64,000 bases of DNA from Sequoia sempervirens (Eukaryota > Streptophyta > Pinopsida > Cupressales > Cupressaceae). Shown piece by piece: positions 46,656 through 58,545 of the stretch; position 1 is the first letter of the stretch; each line of letters begins with the position of its first letter. Below the pieces are notes generated by a model, which saw only the letters and a program-made list of their open reading frames with translations, had not been told where the DNA came from and made no database searches. Position numbers and translations under genes: made by a program. Location: positions 62,001 through 126,000 of the forward strand of contig VDFB02321288.1 of NCBI GenBank assembly GCA_007258455.2, read 5' to 3'.

Positions 46656-47519
46656 AAAATCAATCCGTTTTCCAATAAACATTAGAATCCAAATTGGAAA
46701 AGGTATGATATTGACTTGCAGCTTGAGAGGTGAGTCAATCAGCCTTGGATTTGGAATCTCAATGCCTTATGAATTAATTGAAATTTCTTTGAATTAAATG
46801 GATTGATTTGACTACAAGACTTGATCTAAAAATGCAACTTTTATGTACCGATAAAACTAATAAACCAAAATATGAGAGCAGATCCAGGAAGGGCAGAGTA
46901 TTGTGCACCTGGTATACAAATTTGAGCTTAATTTCCCTTGTCTAGGGTGCAAGGGCACCCTAGATCGGATTCTAGAAATAACTTCACAAGCCTCAGGTCC
47001 TTAGTCTATAGCTTCTTCCTTCTGGGTTTGGATATCGGATCTTCATCTGTTGCTAAGATAATACAGGTTTTGTATCTTGTCAACTTATAGGGCTAATGAT
47101 GCATGAATGAGTAAATTTTCTTCAATCTTCCTCCAATCCTCTTTAGATATGTAACTTGGACACATGAAGAGAGGGGAAGGGTTGTGCCATATAGGGGATT
47201 TCCTTAGTCAAATCCCGTGTTGGTAATTTCTACCTCCACAATGGAAAAGTTGATGATAAAAAGAGGGTGTATCCTTTTGAGGGATAGAGGCTAAATGATA
47301 ACAAGTAATGAATTGAAAACTTGTTGCAACTCACCACTCAAATCTGATCTCCTTGATGGACTGAAGTCATGCTCATCACCTTCCAGGATTCTTTATTGCT
47401 TGAGTTGATTTGATTTGAATACCTAAAAGTGTTAATACTCAAAAATGAAATGCATGCATAAACATGATCAAACTCACATAAAACTTGACATGATCCTTGG
47501 ATGAAAAAATGCTGCAATA
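46656..47519. other. Non-coding DNA between the two LTR-like repeats
   Basis: No open frame or motif. Includes the inverted repeat CTAGGGTGC/GCACCCTAG (46942-46950 and 46955-46963). It could be the interior of a very small element or DNA between two unrelated LTR fragments. Confidence 0.3.
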
Positions 47520-47983
47520 ATTCTAATTTTTTTTCTCTTGATTGCTCTTAGATTGATTTTTGAAGTATTCTCCTCATTAGTTTTTCTCAATATTTCTTAT
47601 TAATTAAAATTATAAAAATACTATGTATTTATAAACAATTAATCTAATTTCTCAAAAATTAAATCTCGATAGCCGACAATTAGGATTTGAATCTCAAATA
47701 ATAAATTACCCACACCGACATATTTGAATTTGAGGCCAACTTAAGAGGTCTAGGGCACCTTGCAAGGCGCCCTAGACCATATCCCTCTTTTTTTGGGATC
47801 TAAAGTGTTAGGGGAAAAATATTAAAAGCATACTTTGATCTTTCACATTTGATTTTTTGATAAGTGTTAAAATGAGCCATGAAATGCATAATTTAGGAAA
47901 TTAGGTGCATAATTAGGTTCAAGCACATAGGGGGAGCAAAACCTAGTGTGAAATTGTGAAGGGTGACAATTTATGATGCTACA
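47520..47983 (-). repeat. LTR-like diverged repeat, copy 2
   Basis: Homologous to 46225-46655. On the minus strand it would begin TGTAGCATCATAAATTGTC at 47983, an LTR-like start. Contains a 32-nt palindrome with one mismatched pair at 47747-47778 (arms GGTCTAGGGC and GCCCTAGACC). Confidence 0.5.
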
Positions 47984-48725
47984 ATATCTATGTTGTTAAA
48001 TATATTTATAGCTATAATGAGAGTAAACTAAATAGCTCAAACAAATAGAAAAATGATAAACCTTATGTATGATTCTCTCTAGTCATAAATGAGTCCTAGA
48101 ATTATAATAACATAAATTATAAATTAATATTAATAGTAAATAAAATTGACAATTAAAAATCCTAAACAAACAAAAATTATGTAGCAATCAAGAATAATTA
48201 TTGATTTTCAATTGAAACATATCATTTGTAATCATATAAAAAATAAAAAAACACAACGAATGTAAAAAAAATGTAGAAAGAATTTACAAATTATTTGTGG
48301 AATTGAATCATGGGTTTCATGCCTTTTTGCTTTTTTGATTGCTCTTTTGTGCTCTACATGTAATGTGCTCTATCGTAAATAGCACAAGCACACTATGTAG
48401 CATGCTTGTGTTTTTATTTCAAAAAAATACCCTCCAATTTAGGTATGGTTATAATCTTGGATGATGAACATGAGGTTTGGACATCCATTTTACCTCTAAG
48501 AGACATCTTTCTATGCTTAAATAGTATTTTTAAACTTCAATGTCATCAAATTTACTCATTTCACAATAATTCATGAAAAAAATCATACCAATATGTCAAT
48601 TTTCTTCTTAGTTTTCTAACCATATAATTTTTCATTTGTTTTAAATATATTAACTTATTTTTAAAATATTTTTGTACTAGTGTCTTTATATTCCTCAAAT
48701 TCGTATATATTAATTTTTATTTATA
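47984..48725. other. A+T-rich DNA, nothing recognised
   Basis: No coding potential; homopolymer runs and short A/T repeats only. Confidence 0.5.
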
Positions 48726-51223
48726 ACTTTTGATCTACTTGTCTAAATTTAGAAAGAAAGAGATTGGTTTATGCTTCGTTCTAAACACATTCTATATATA
48801 TATAGTTTTGTGTAACTTATGTGATGTGCACACCCAATGATGTAATTTTTAGGACTTATCCATATTTTTAGAAAAGAGTGTCCACTTTTGAACCCCTTTT
48901 GTCCCTCATTTACATGTAGTTATCCTATGGTAGGTCCACTTTATTATATGTTATGTGAGGACAATGCCCTCTAACTTAGTGGACTACAGTGGTGGATCAT
49001 GATTGCCATAATCTTCAACATATATGATTCCAAAAAAAGAATTACATGTGTCATATGAATGGGGAACAATGTGAATTCTAGAAGACCCCTCATAACATAC
49101 AACCTCTCCCATGTTAGTGCAAGAAATTTGTGCTATGATGAATGAAGTTTATGAGTGCACTAATAGTATAGAGGGTTTGAACCTCTAGTTGTTTTTCATT
49201 GTTGAAGAGATTGCAACATGATGAGTTGGTTTTTTGTGCTAGGGGTTTATGAGTCTAGACAAGTGCACAACATGCCCCTCTTTATCATGTGTTGATCATT
49301 TATTTCTACATTAAAACTCTATATGATCAAAATAATTTGGATTTTCATTAAGGGAAAACTCAAAATAGTTTTCTTAGGAAATATAATAGGATTTCATGAT
49401 TGTTGGAAGGAGTTTGGTTAAATGTCATCCACCATTTATCTTAAATTTTTATCTTTATCTCAATGTGACTACACCAATGGATAAATAATCTCTTAAAATT
49501 AAGCAAAAGAGGTGTATTAATTTATGACTAATCAATAAGTGCACTTATTTTATCCATTATTTACTTCCATTTCACATCATCATGTGGAAACTTTGTCACA
49601 TAAACTTAATGATAAGACTCATTTTTGGTGGTCAATGTATCTATTTATCTAATCACTAAGTCAACTTCAATTCAATCAAAGATTCTAATGTGGTTGTTAG
49701 TGATTCATGGCAATAATCTTGAGCCTTTCAAGATACAAATCCATTCCTCGGTCTAAGATTTATTTTCTTATATTTTCCTTAGTAAATTTCCATTTGTTTC
49801 AAGAGGGTTAACAAGAAGTATGGGAGGACATTTAGGGTTTGTAAGGATTTCTTAAGGGTTTATAATTTGTGGTATTACAAATTTTGAAGTTGGAGATGCA
49901 ATTATGCTAGTGATCTTTTCTCATAGACAAAATCACAATTATAATGTTGTCTAAGATAAATAGACTATTGATTTAATTGAGTTAGACAAGTTCTAAAGAG
50001 AAAAATGTGGCATATCAAAATTTAGAACTAGGTCTTAGGCTAATGTTCGTGTATCAAAATAATCAAATTATGTTCCAAAATCATCCATCAAAGACATCAA
50101 TCCAAAATTATATAAAACACAAGAAAAAATATTCAGATATACATTATTTCATACACAATACTATTCTCTATATTAAAAAATTTCTTAATACTTAGATAAC
50201 AACTCTTCATGAAAAATAAAATATTTGTTAATCTTCCAAACCTTCATTAATTATTTGTAATCCCCCTTTATAATATCATTAATCTCTTCCATACATATAA
50301 AATTCTTAAAAGGGGGACAAACTCTTTTATCCACCTTCCTATAATGAATGTGTACCATACTTCCACCTTATTTGAATCAACTCCATGTCTCCCATGAATG
50401 TGGTCTTTATTGTTTAATATTGTGAGAATGTTAATTATGTTATCAATCAATCAAAATAGTTAAATATTGTTTGAATGATTATTCACATAATTTTTTATTT
50501 TGGGATAATTTTTTCCTTTGCGTTAATAGCGGTACTAAATATTCGAGTGCTAGTAGAGGCAAATGTTTTTCTTCAATGAACCATAAATAAGAAGGATTTT
50601 ATAAGATTTCTTTTAGCCTTCTCATGTGATTTGTATGGCCACTTTTAACATTGGTTATCTTGGACGGGAGTGAATTAAATTTATCACTAGTATAACCATA
50701 AATTAGTGTGATGGGATATATATAATTAATAAGGTTATTTTCAATATAAAGTTATTAATATTTTTTTGAATTTAGTTGTGTATAGTTTTTATTAATATTT
50801 TAAATATTTAAAAATTATATATATATAATCGTATTTCACTTATTTATTATAAGATAAGAAAATGTTTTTGCATTAATATTCTAAATCACATTTAGTTATA
50901 CATCATTAAGATGAAGAAAGGTTATAGTTGATGAAGAAACAATACGACTAATGGAAATTATTATAAGTGTTTTAGACTCAATTGTATACATAGAAAGGAT
51001 CACTTAGCGTGTTCCAAAACATTGATACATATGATATTGGAAAGTATATAGTCAATGAAGATTATTTCAAGTGTTTTTGGATTCAATTGCACATGTGGAA
51101 AGGATCATAGAGTGCGATCCAAAATATTGATACAAAAAATCATATGCAATTAAATCCAAAAACATTTGCAATAATCTTCATTTACAATAAAAATACTTGT
51201 ACCTACTATAAAAATACTTGTAA
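48726..51223. repeat. 2.5-kb tandem duplication, first copy
   Basis: Begins CTTTTGATCTACTTGTCTAA and is repeated in the same orientation from 51224. Long blocks are nearly identical, for example around 48900/51715 (CCCTCATTTACATG), 49690/52530 (GTGATTCATGGCAATAATCT) and 49790/52620. Non-coding. Ends with a 39-nt inverted repeat. The part at about 49250-49500 is also related to 45080-45340. Confidence 0.85.
51057..51179. repeat. 39-nt hairpin in the first duplicated copy
   Basis: Arms 51057-51095 and 51141-51179 are reverse complements with few mismatches (GAAGATTATT... against ...AATAATCTTC); the loop is 45 bases. The left arm has a further direct relative about 115 bp upstream. Confidence 0.7.
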
Positions 51224-54045
51224 CTTTTGATCTACTTGTCTAAATTTAGAAAGAAAAAAATTGTTCTACGCTTCATTCTACACACATTAAAAAATATTGG
51301 TTTATTAGTTTTATGTAAGTTATGTGATGTGTACACTTGATGATGCAATTTTTAGGACTTATCTACTTTGAAAAATCTTTAAAAATATTTAATAAGAAAT
51401 AAACAACTTCTACTACTCAGTCTTAGCTATATTTTTGCCAAATGTTTTTTAAAAATGACTAATGTAACAAAAAAATAGGAGGCACACACCAAACATCGTG
51501 TTATATTTTACTAATAAAAATATCAACTTTGGTGTGCACTTAGCATTTCACCCCTTTAACCTTAACCACTTTTATGAAAATTTAGTAGTTTGGAAAATAT
51601 GTTTAAAGGATGACAATGGTTGTTCTTATTATATCTTCAAATTTTGAGTGTACACATGACAAATTACTTGTCCAAGTTTGGATTTAACTAGTTCTAGAAA
51701 AGTGTCCACTTTTTAACCCCTTTTGTCCCTCATTTACATGCAATTACCCTACCATAGATCCACTTTATTATATATTATGTGAGGACAATGCCTTCTAACT
51801 TAGTGGACTATGACTTGGTGGATCATGCTTGGCACCATCTTCAACATCTATGCTTCCAAAATAAAAATTTGCATGTGTCATATGAATGGGGAACAATGCG
51901 AATTCTAGAAGGCCCCTCATAATATACAACCTCTCCCATATTAGTGCAAGAAATTTGTGCTATGGTGAATGATGAAGTTTGTGAGTGCACACTAATAGTA
52001 TAGAGGGTTTGAACCTCTAGTTTTTTTTCATTGATGAAGATATTGCAACATGGTGAATTGGTTTTTGTGCTAGGGGTTTATGAGCCTATATAGGTGCACA
52101 AGATGCCCCCTCTTTATCATGTGTTGATCATTTATCTCTACCATAAAATTCTATATGGTCAAAATAATTTGGATCGTCCTTGAGGGAAAACTCAAAATAG
52201 TTTTCTTAGGAAATATAATAGGATAGATCATGATTTTTGAAAGAAGTTTGGTTTTAAATGTCATCCATCATTTATCTTAAAATTTTCTCTCCATCTCAAA
52301 GTGACTACACTAATGGATAAAGAATCTCTTAAAATTGAGAAAAAGAGGTGTATTGATTTATGATTAATCAATAAGTGCACATATTTTATCCATTATTTAC
52401 TTCCATTTCACATCATCATGTGACAACTTTGTCGAATAAATTTAATTTAATGAAAAGACTTACTTTAGTTGGTCAATATATCCATGTATCTAATCACTAA
52501 GTCAACTTGAGTGATCTCAATTATTCTAATGTGGTTGTTAGTGATTCATGGCAATAATCTTGAGCCTTTCAAGACCCAAATCCATTCCTCAGTCTAAGAT
52601 TTATTTTCTTATATTTTCCTTAGTAAATTTCCATTTGTTTCAAGAGGGTTAACAAGAAGTATGGGAGAACATTTAGGGTTTGTAAGGATTTCTTAAAGGT
52701 TTATAATTTGTGGTATTACAAATTTTGAAGTTGGAGATGCAATTATGCTAGTGATCTTTTCTCGTTGACAAAATCACAATTACAATGTTGTCTAAGATAA
52801 ATAGACTATTGATAATTGAATTAGACAAGTTCTAAAGAAACAAATATAACATATCAAAATGTAAAATTAGGTCTTAGATTAATGCTTGTGTATCAAAACA
52901 ATCAAATTATGTGATAAAATCATTCATCAAAAACATCAACCCAAAATAATATAAAACAAAAGAAAAAATATCAAGATATACTTTTTTTCATACACAATAT
53001 TGTTCTCTATATTGAAATTTTTCTTAATACTTAGATAACAACTCTACATGAAAAATAAAATGTTTATTAATCTTCCAAACCTTCATTAATCCTCTTTTAT
53101 AATATCTCTTCCATACATATAAAATTCTTAAAAAGGGGGACAAACTATTTCACCCACCTTGCTATGATGAATATGTGTACCATACTTCCCCCTTATTTGA
53201 ATCAACTTCATGTCTCCCATGAATAAGGTTTTCATTTTTTAAGATTGTGAGAATGTTAATTACGTTATCAATCATTCAAAATAGTTAATATCGTTTGAAT
53301 GATTATTCACATAGTTTTTGTTTTGGGTTAACCTTTTCCTTTGTGTTAATAATGATAGTAAATATTTGAGTGTTAGTAGAGGTAAATGCAAGTAAAATGT
53401 TTTTCTTTAATGAATCATTGAGAGGAAGGATTTTATATTATTTCTTTTAGCATTCTCATGAGATTTGTTTGGCCCCTTTTTCAAATGGGTTATCTTGGAT
53501 GGGAGTGAGTTAAATTCATCACTAGCTTAACCATGGGATATATATAATTAATGAGTTTATTTTCAATATAAAGTTATTATAATTTTTTAAATTTAATTAT
53601 GTATAGTTTTTATTAATATTTTTAATATTTAATTTGTTTATAATTTTTTATCAATATTTTAAATCACATTTTATTTATTTATTATAGGATAAATAAAGGT
53701 TTTTATATTAATATTCTAAATCACATTTAGTTATTTATTATTAAGATGAAGAAAGGATATACTTGGTGAAGAAATGATACAATGAATGAAAATTATTGTA
53801 AGTGTTTTAGATTCAATTGCATATGTAGAAAGGATCACTAAGCGTGTTCCAAAACATTGATACATGTGATATTGGAAAGGATATAGTCAATGAAGATTAT
53901 TACAAGTATTTTTGGATTCAATTGCATATGTGGAAATGATCATAAAGTGTGATCCAAAACATTGATACAAAAATTCATATGCAATTAAATCCAAAAACAT
54001 TTGCAATAATCTTCATTGACAATAAAACTACCTGTACCTACTATA
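51224..54045. repeat. 2.5-kb tandem duplication, second copy
   Basis: Repeats 48726-51223 in direct orientation, with about 310 extra bases at 51370-51690 that the first copy lacks. It is non-coding and ends with the same hairpin. Either an insertion in this copy or a deletion in the other explains the difference. Confidence 0.85.
53892..54014. repeat. 39-nt hairpin in the second duplicated copy
   Basis: Arms 53892-53930 and 53976-54014; the pairing is as good as or better than in the first copy, with a 45-base loop. Confidence 0.7.
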
Positions 54046-54262
54046 ATTAAAAAATTTAAAATATTTTTTTATTGAACAAAAATTTTAGAGGATAATTGGC
54101 CAGCTACTAAGACCACAAATTAGATCCTTTCTTCAACTTAATAATGAATCCTTTAGTACAACCAAAACATTATGTAACGAATCATACACAATCAAATCCA
54201 AAAACACTTATAATTATTTTAAATGACTACAAAATATCCATACCTAATATATATAACTTTGT

Positions 54263-55435
54263 TATTATACAAAATTTCTAAAAGATAAGCATTCCCACCT
54301 TTTGAAATTCCAATTGAAATTTCCAACCTTGACCCTAAAACCTTAAAAACATAACCACATAAACTACCCAAACTCCCTAAAAAAAATAATTTTTGTAGAA
54401 GGCAAGGAACATTGTCACCTCAAAGAATCTTAATAAATCATTTTTTAAACAAAATTTCTAAGAGATAATCATTCCCACCAATAGAAATTCCACTAAAAAA
54501 CTACTAAAATAGTAAACATCATCCCCAACCCTATAACCCTAAAAACATAACTACATATACGACCCAAACTCCTTTAAAAAATCATTTTTTGTAGAAGGCA
54601 AGGAACATTTTCACCTCAAAAAATCTTAATAATATAAATCATTTTTAAACAAAATTTCTAAAAGATAATCATTCCCACCTATTGAAATTCCACTCAAAAA
54701 CTATTGAAATAGTAAACGCCATCCCCAACCCTAAAACCTAAAAACAAAACCACCAAAATTAGAACAACCTCCCAAAAAAAGTTATGTTTGTAAAAAAACA
54801 AAAAACATTTCATCACCTCAAAAAATCTTAATAATACAAATCATTTTTCAAACAAAATTTCTAAAAGATAATCATTCCCACCTATTAAAATTGCACTTGA
54901 AAACTTTTGAAATAGTAAACGTCATCCCCAACCCTAAAACGTAAAAACATAACCACCAAAATTAGAACCACCTCCCAAAAAAAATTATGTTTGTAAAAAA
55001 CAAAAAACACTTGTCACCTCAAAAAATCTTAATAATATAAATCAATTTTTATTAAGCAAAATTTCTAAAAGATAATTATTCCCACCTATCAAAATTCCAC
55101 TCAAAAACTACTAAATAGTAAGTGTCATCCCAACCCTAAAACTCTAAAAACATAACCAATTAAGACAAACTCCCCAAAAAAATCAGATATAAAAACAAAA
55201 AAACACTTCGTCACCTGAAAAAATCTTAATAATATAAATCAATTTTTATAGAGATAATCATTCCCACCAACCAAACCACAGCCAAATTTTTCACTAACAA
55301 AAATTGAAATAAAAAATCTCATTCCAAACCCTAAAACCCTGAAAATATAACCACCAAAACCAGAACTCCCTCCCCAAAGGAAGTGCATTTTTGTAAGAAA
55401 CGCTTTGTCACCTGAGAAAATCTTAGAAGACGATT
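54263..55435. repeat. Tandem array of about 195-bp units, six copies
   Basis: The block AAAATTTCTAAAAGATAATC followed by ATTCCCACC starts units at 54271, 54451, 54651, 54854, 55058 and about 55243, giving spacings of 180, 200, 203, 204 and about 185. Each unit also has an ACCCTAAAACC stretch and ends CACCTCAAAAAATCTTAATA. Copies differ by substitutions and small indels. Non-coding. Confidence 0.85.
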
Positions 55436-55689
55436 AACGCCTGAAATTAAGTTTCAGGTAGTCGTGGTGACATCAGGCATGGAAGGATTTAGGAAAGCGA
55501 GGGACCAAGTTATCTAATTGTGGCACTGACTTTTATGATGTTATACGTCATCTTTCTGCCACCCCATTAATGCTCTGTCTCCCTCTTCTCAGCATTCCAT
55601 CCAAACACTCGCGACTAAAATGTACAGCTCGAACAATGAATGCATCCCACGCTGAACATTTTAGTCAGGTCAAAATCAAGTAAAAATTA

Positions 55690-55940
55690 AAACCTTTTTT
55701 CACGCTTCACTTTTACGTCAGGTCAGAGGTCACTTTAGTCACTGCCCAGTTACTACCAATCCAAGTTTCCAGCCATCATTGTGTCCGTGGAGTTAATAAG
55801 AAGCGCCAGGTCTAGGACAAGGTTTACCATGCCGCCCATTATTACTGCATTGAAGCGTGTGGGGCTCGAACCCGTGACCTTGTGCTCGTCGGCAACAGGC
55901 GTGTCTGCACATCGTTTAACTACCAATGACCATCCGTCTA
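55690..55940 (-). mobile_element. tRNA-derived SINE candidate
   Basis: On the minus strand a box-A-like GGATGGTCATTGGTAG (55934-55919) is followed about 50 bases later by a perfect box B GGTTCGAGCCC (55872-55862). These are the two internal promoter elements for RNA polymerase III. The T stem has only three pairs and there is no acceptor stem, so it is not a working tRNA. About 170 bases of unrelated body and an A-rich stretch near 55690 follow, as in a SINE. The 3' end is uncertain. No second copy is in this window. Confidence 0.5.
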
Positions 55941-56526
55941 TAATTGACCGGAGATTTGTATGATAACTGCCAGTTTGCATCCTTGTTTTGCATGGATAAT
56001 GACGTTCACCTAATCACAGCCCAAACCCTTGGGTAGGTGCCATTGCCAATCCCCTTTGGACAATGCCCTTGTTAATCTCTTAAATGCGGTGCCCACTGTC
56101 CACCAAGTCAACAAAATTAATCACTGAAAGCAATTTCCATTCTAAAATGTTGCTAACAGATTTCTGTCAAATCTTGTTGATTAAGAAAGCTCCTAAAGTT
56201 CTCTACATTAATTTTCTCAGCTCGATATAATTATGAACAGTTGCCAAATAAGCCGCTTGTTGAGTAGGTGGTTTATTAAGTTTAAATCGACTGAACTAAA
56301 AAAAAAAGTTTAGCACTGGATTGTAGCCATGTTTTATGGATTTATGCGACAAATCCTGTATTCAGAAGAACGAGATCCTGATGATTTCCAAATCACAGAA
56401 GATAACGAGTTTGTTTTTGTTTCAAAATAGCTAAGCAACGTAATTTTCTGATAACTTGTTAGAGCAGTGATTTAGCCAATATTTCCATAATGGCTACCTC
56501 TTCCATTCCCTATAAAACTTCTTATT

Positions 56527-56766
56527 TCAGTACTTTCTTTTTCCAAGCCAGCATTGTACCTCTTTGAATATCTTTCTACGATTTACCCATAAATTGTATA
56601 GAAATTTAGCAATAACCAGAAAACTGATACAAGTTGCATAAAAAACGATCTGAGCAATGATGGAGATGAAATAGAAAGAGTAAAAGCAACCTTTACTAAT
56701 GATGGTGAGACCAGCCATGGAACAAGATATATCCAGCATGTAAAATACAGTTCTATCAGTGCTCAC
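56527..56766 (-). CDS. Hypothetical short membrane protein or exon
   Basis: 79-codon frame, MSTDRTVFYMLDISCSMAGL at the start, then a hydrophobic stretch (FYFISIIAQIVFYATCISFL) long enough for one or two membrane helices, and a basic end (NRRKIFKEVQCWLGKRKY). No family recognised. It stands alone in an intergenic region upstream of satellite DNA and may be an exon of a decayed gene or chance. Confidence 0.25.
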   Translation of the reverse strand: MSTDRTVFYMLDISCSMAGLTIISKGCFYSFYFISIIAQIVFYATCISFLVIAKFLYNLWVNRRKIFKEVQCWLGKRKY

Positions 56767-57009
56767 TTTAAACTAGTTCTAAAATCGGAACTATAATATT
56801 TTACTAGATGCTAAATGGATTCTAAACGTGTAGGATAGGTATCAATGATAAACCTATTCAAACACTTCTCTGTCATTGAATTGAAAGTGATGGCTATACA
56901 TGACAGATTTTTCTTTATATCGAAACCAAGCTGCATATCTAGTTAATTTTATTTTTTTTCTAAATTAGCGATGGTTGAGTGTAACTCAAAATGTTGATAA
57001 AAAAATATA

Positions 57010-57385
57010 TACAGTTAATTTTATAAACAATCTTTTAATAATTATACAAACTGTAAAATCTCACAATTGATTTGAATAACAATCTTTTAATAACTACACA
57101 AACTGTAAAAACTTACAGCTGATTCTAAAAACAATCTTTTAATAACTACATAAACTATTAAAAACTCACAATTAATTTTATAAACAATCTTTTAATAATT
57201 ATACAAACCGTAAAATCTCACAATTGATTTCAAAAACAATCTTTTAATAACTACACAAACTGTAAAAACTTACAGTTGATTCTAAAACAATCTTTTAATA
57301 ACTACACAAACTGTAAAAACTTACCATTGATTTTAAAACAATCTTTTAAATACTACATAAATTATAAAAAACTCATACCAACAAT
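57010..57385. repeat. 52-bp tandem repeat, seven copies
   Basis: AACAATCTTTTAATAACTAC recurs at about 57027, 57078, 57130, 57183, 57235, 57287 and 57337, a period of about 52. The first and fourth copies share variants (AATTATACAAAC, AAATCTCACAATTGATTT), suggesting that a trimer of about 156 bp was duplicated. Confidence 0.85.
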
Positions 57386-57453
57386 GACCAAAAATATCAG
57401 GTGATAAAACATGTGTTTACATTTTGCACAGCTCTATAATTTAAAAATAGAAA

Positions 57454-57640
57454 TTAAAAAGCTCTAGCACAGCTCATCGCTTCCTGCAAATAAAGACACA
57501 AGCTTGAGTGAACTACATTATTGCTTTTTGTGCACTCTACAGGTTTTATGTCAGAACAGTTCTCAGAAGTAACCACAAAATACCATCGATTGCAGCACAA
57601 GTTAAGTTTAGGTCCATTGTTAGAGATTGAGAGGCTCTGG
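57454..57640 (-). pseudogene. Hypothetical Cys-rich exon
   Basis: Open minus-strand reading with NNGPKLNLCCNRWYFVV and then ENCSDIKPVECTK. It is preceded by a very good 3' splice site (pyrimidine-rich tract ending GCATTCCAG at about 57641). The CC-x-R-W-x-F...C pattern faintly recalls the C-terminal domain of CTHRC1-like proteins, but this is weak and from memory. There is no matching upstream exon that I can see. Confidence 0.25.
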
Positions 57641-58337
57641 AATGCAAACAAGAATGAGATAAAACCAAAATAAATTAATTATGTAATTGTGTTAAGAATT
57701 GATTCTAAAAAATTTAATACAGTTAATATTTAGAAAGATTTTAAATATTATCATTAACTGTAGAAATATTACAACTGTTACAAAATAATCTAAGTCAATA
57801 TTGTATTCAATTAATTTTAATGATTTTAAACGAGTCCAGAAATGCATCTACAATAAATAAACCCACTACCAAAAAGATCTAAGCCCTTGTGAGGCATACA
57901 GAGAAACATTTATGGCTATCCTTATTGAAGAATACTCATTTAGGTTTTGGGTTTTATGGTTTTAGCTGGCGCAGAATTGTAAGAGGATATGTTCAACTTA
58001 ATATAACATATATCTAGATTTCACATCACAATCAACAATCTATCATCAAAATCACGCTACATTAATTATTACCTATAACAGATTCTATGTTTCTTCATTT
58101 TTCAAAATCATCCAAATTTAGTTAAAATAGATAACAAATATAATACACTGTTACCATTTAACTGTAAACCTGCATGATGGTTCAGCCTAACTGACGTGAC
58201 ATACATATTTTGTTTGAATTGGAGAGCAAAATGGAATGGGCCCATCTACTGTCCTCTCAATGCCTGCTGCTTTTACAAAGGAGACACGATCATCATTTTC
58301 TTCTGCTTTGTTTGTTCTACCCTATTCCATGCATGCT

Positions 58338-58545
58338 CGATCACAAGGTACTAAACACATGCATAGCAGTAAGAACATATAACTACCATATATAAGAATC
58401 TCCAATTCGATCACAAGGTACTAAACATGGATAGCAGTAAAAACATATAACAGCCGTATATAAGAATCTCCAATTCGATCACAAGGTACTAAACATGCAT
58501 AGTAGTAAAAACATATAACTGCCATATATAAGAAGCTCCAATTCA
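58338..58545. repeat. 69-bp tandem repeat, three copies
   Basis: Units start CGATCACAAGGTACTAAAC at 58338, 58408 and 58476 and end near AGAATCTCCAATT. Copies are about 95 percent alike by eye. Confidence 0.85.

Noticed and set aside
46225..47983. Complete small LTR element with two LTRs
   Set aside because: The two repeats are only loosely alike, with no primer-binding site, polypurine tract or target duplication; reported only as LTR-like repeats.
50007..50450. Short frames in the duplicated 2.5-kb unit
   Set aside because: They are not conserved in the second copy, so they are not coding.
54263..55435. CCCTAAA-like words as an interstitial telomere
   Set aside because: The words occur once per 195-bp unit and are not tandem heptamers.
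55855..55940. tRNA gene on the minus strand, because of a perfect TTCGA loop and box B
   Set aside because: Only three T-stem pairs form, there is no seven-pair acceptor stem and no clear anticodon arm; it fits a tRNA-derived SINE better.
54263..58545. CRISPR-like array because of regularly spaced repeats
   Set aside because: Units are contiguous with no unique spacers, and the genome is clearly eukaryotic.
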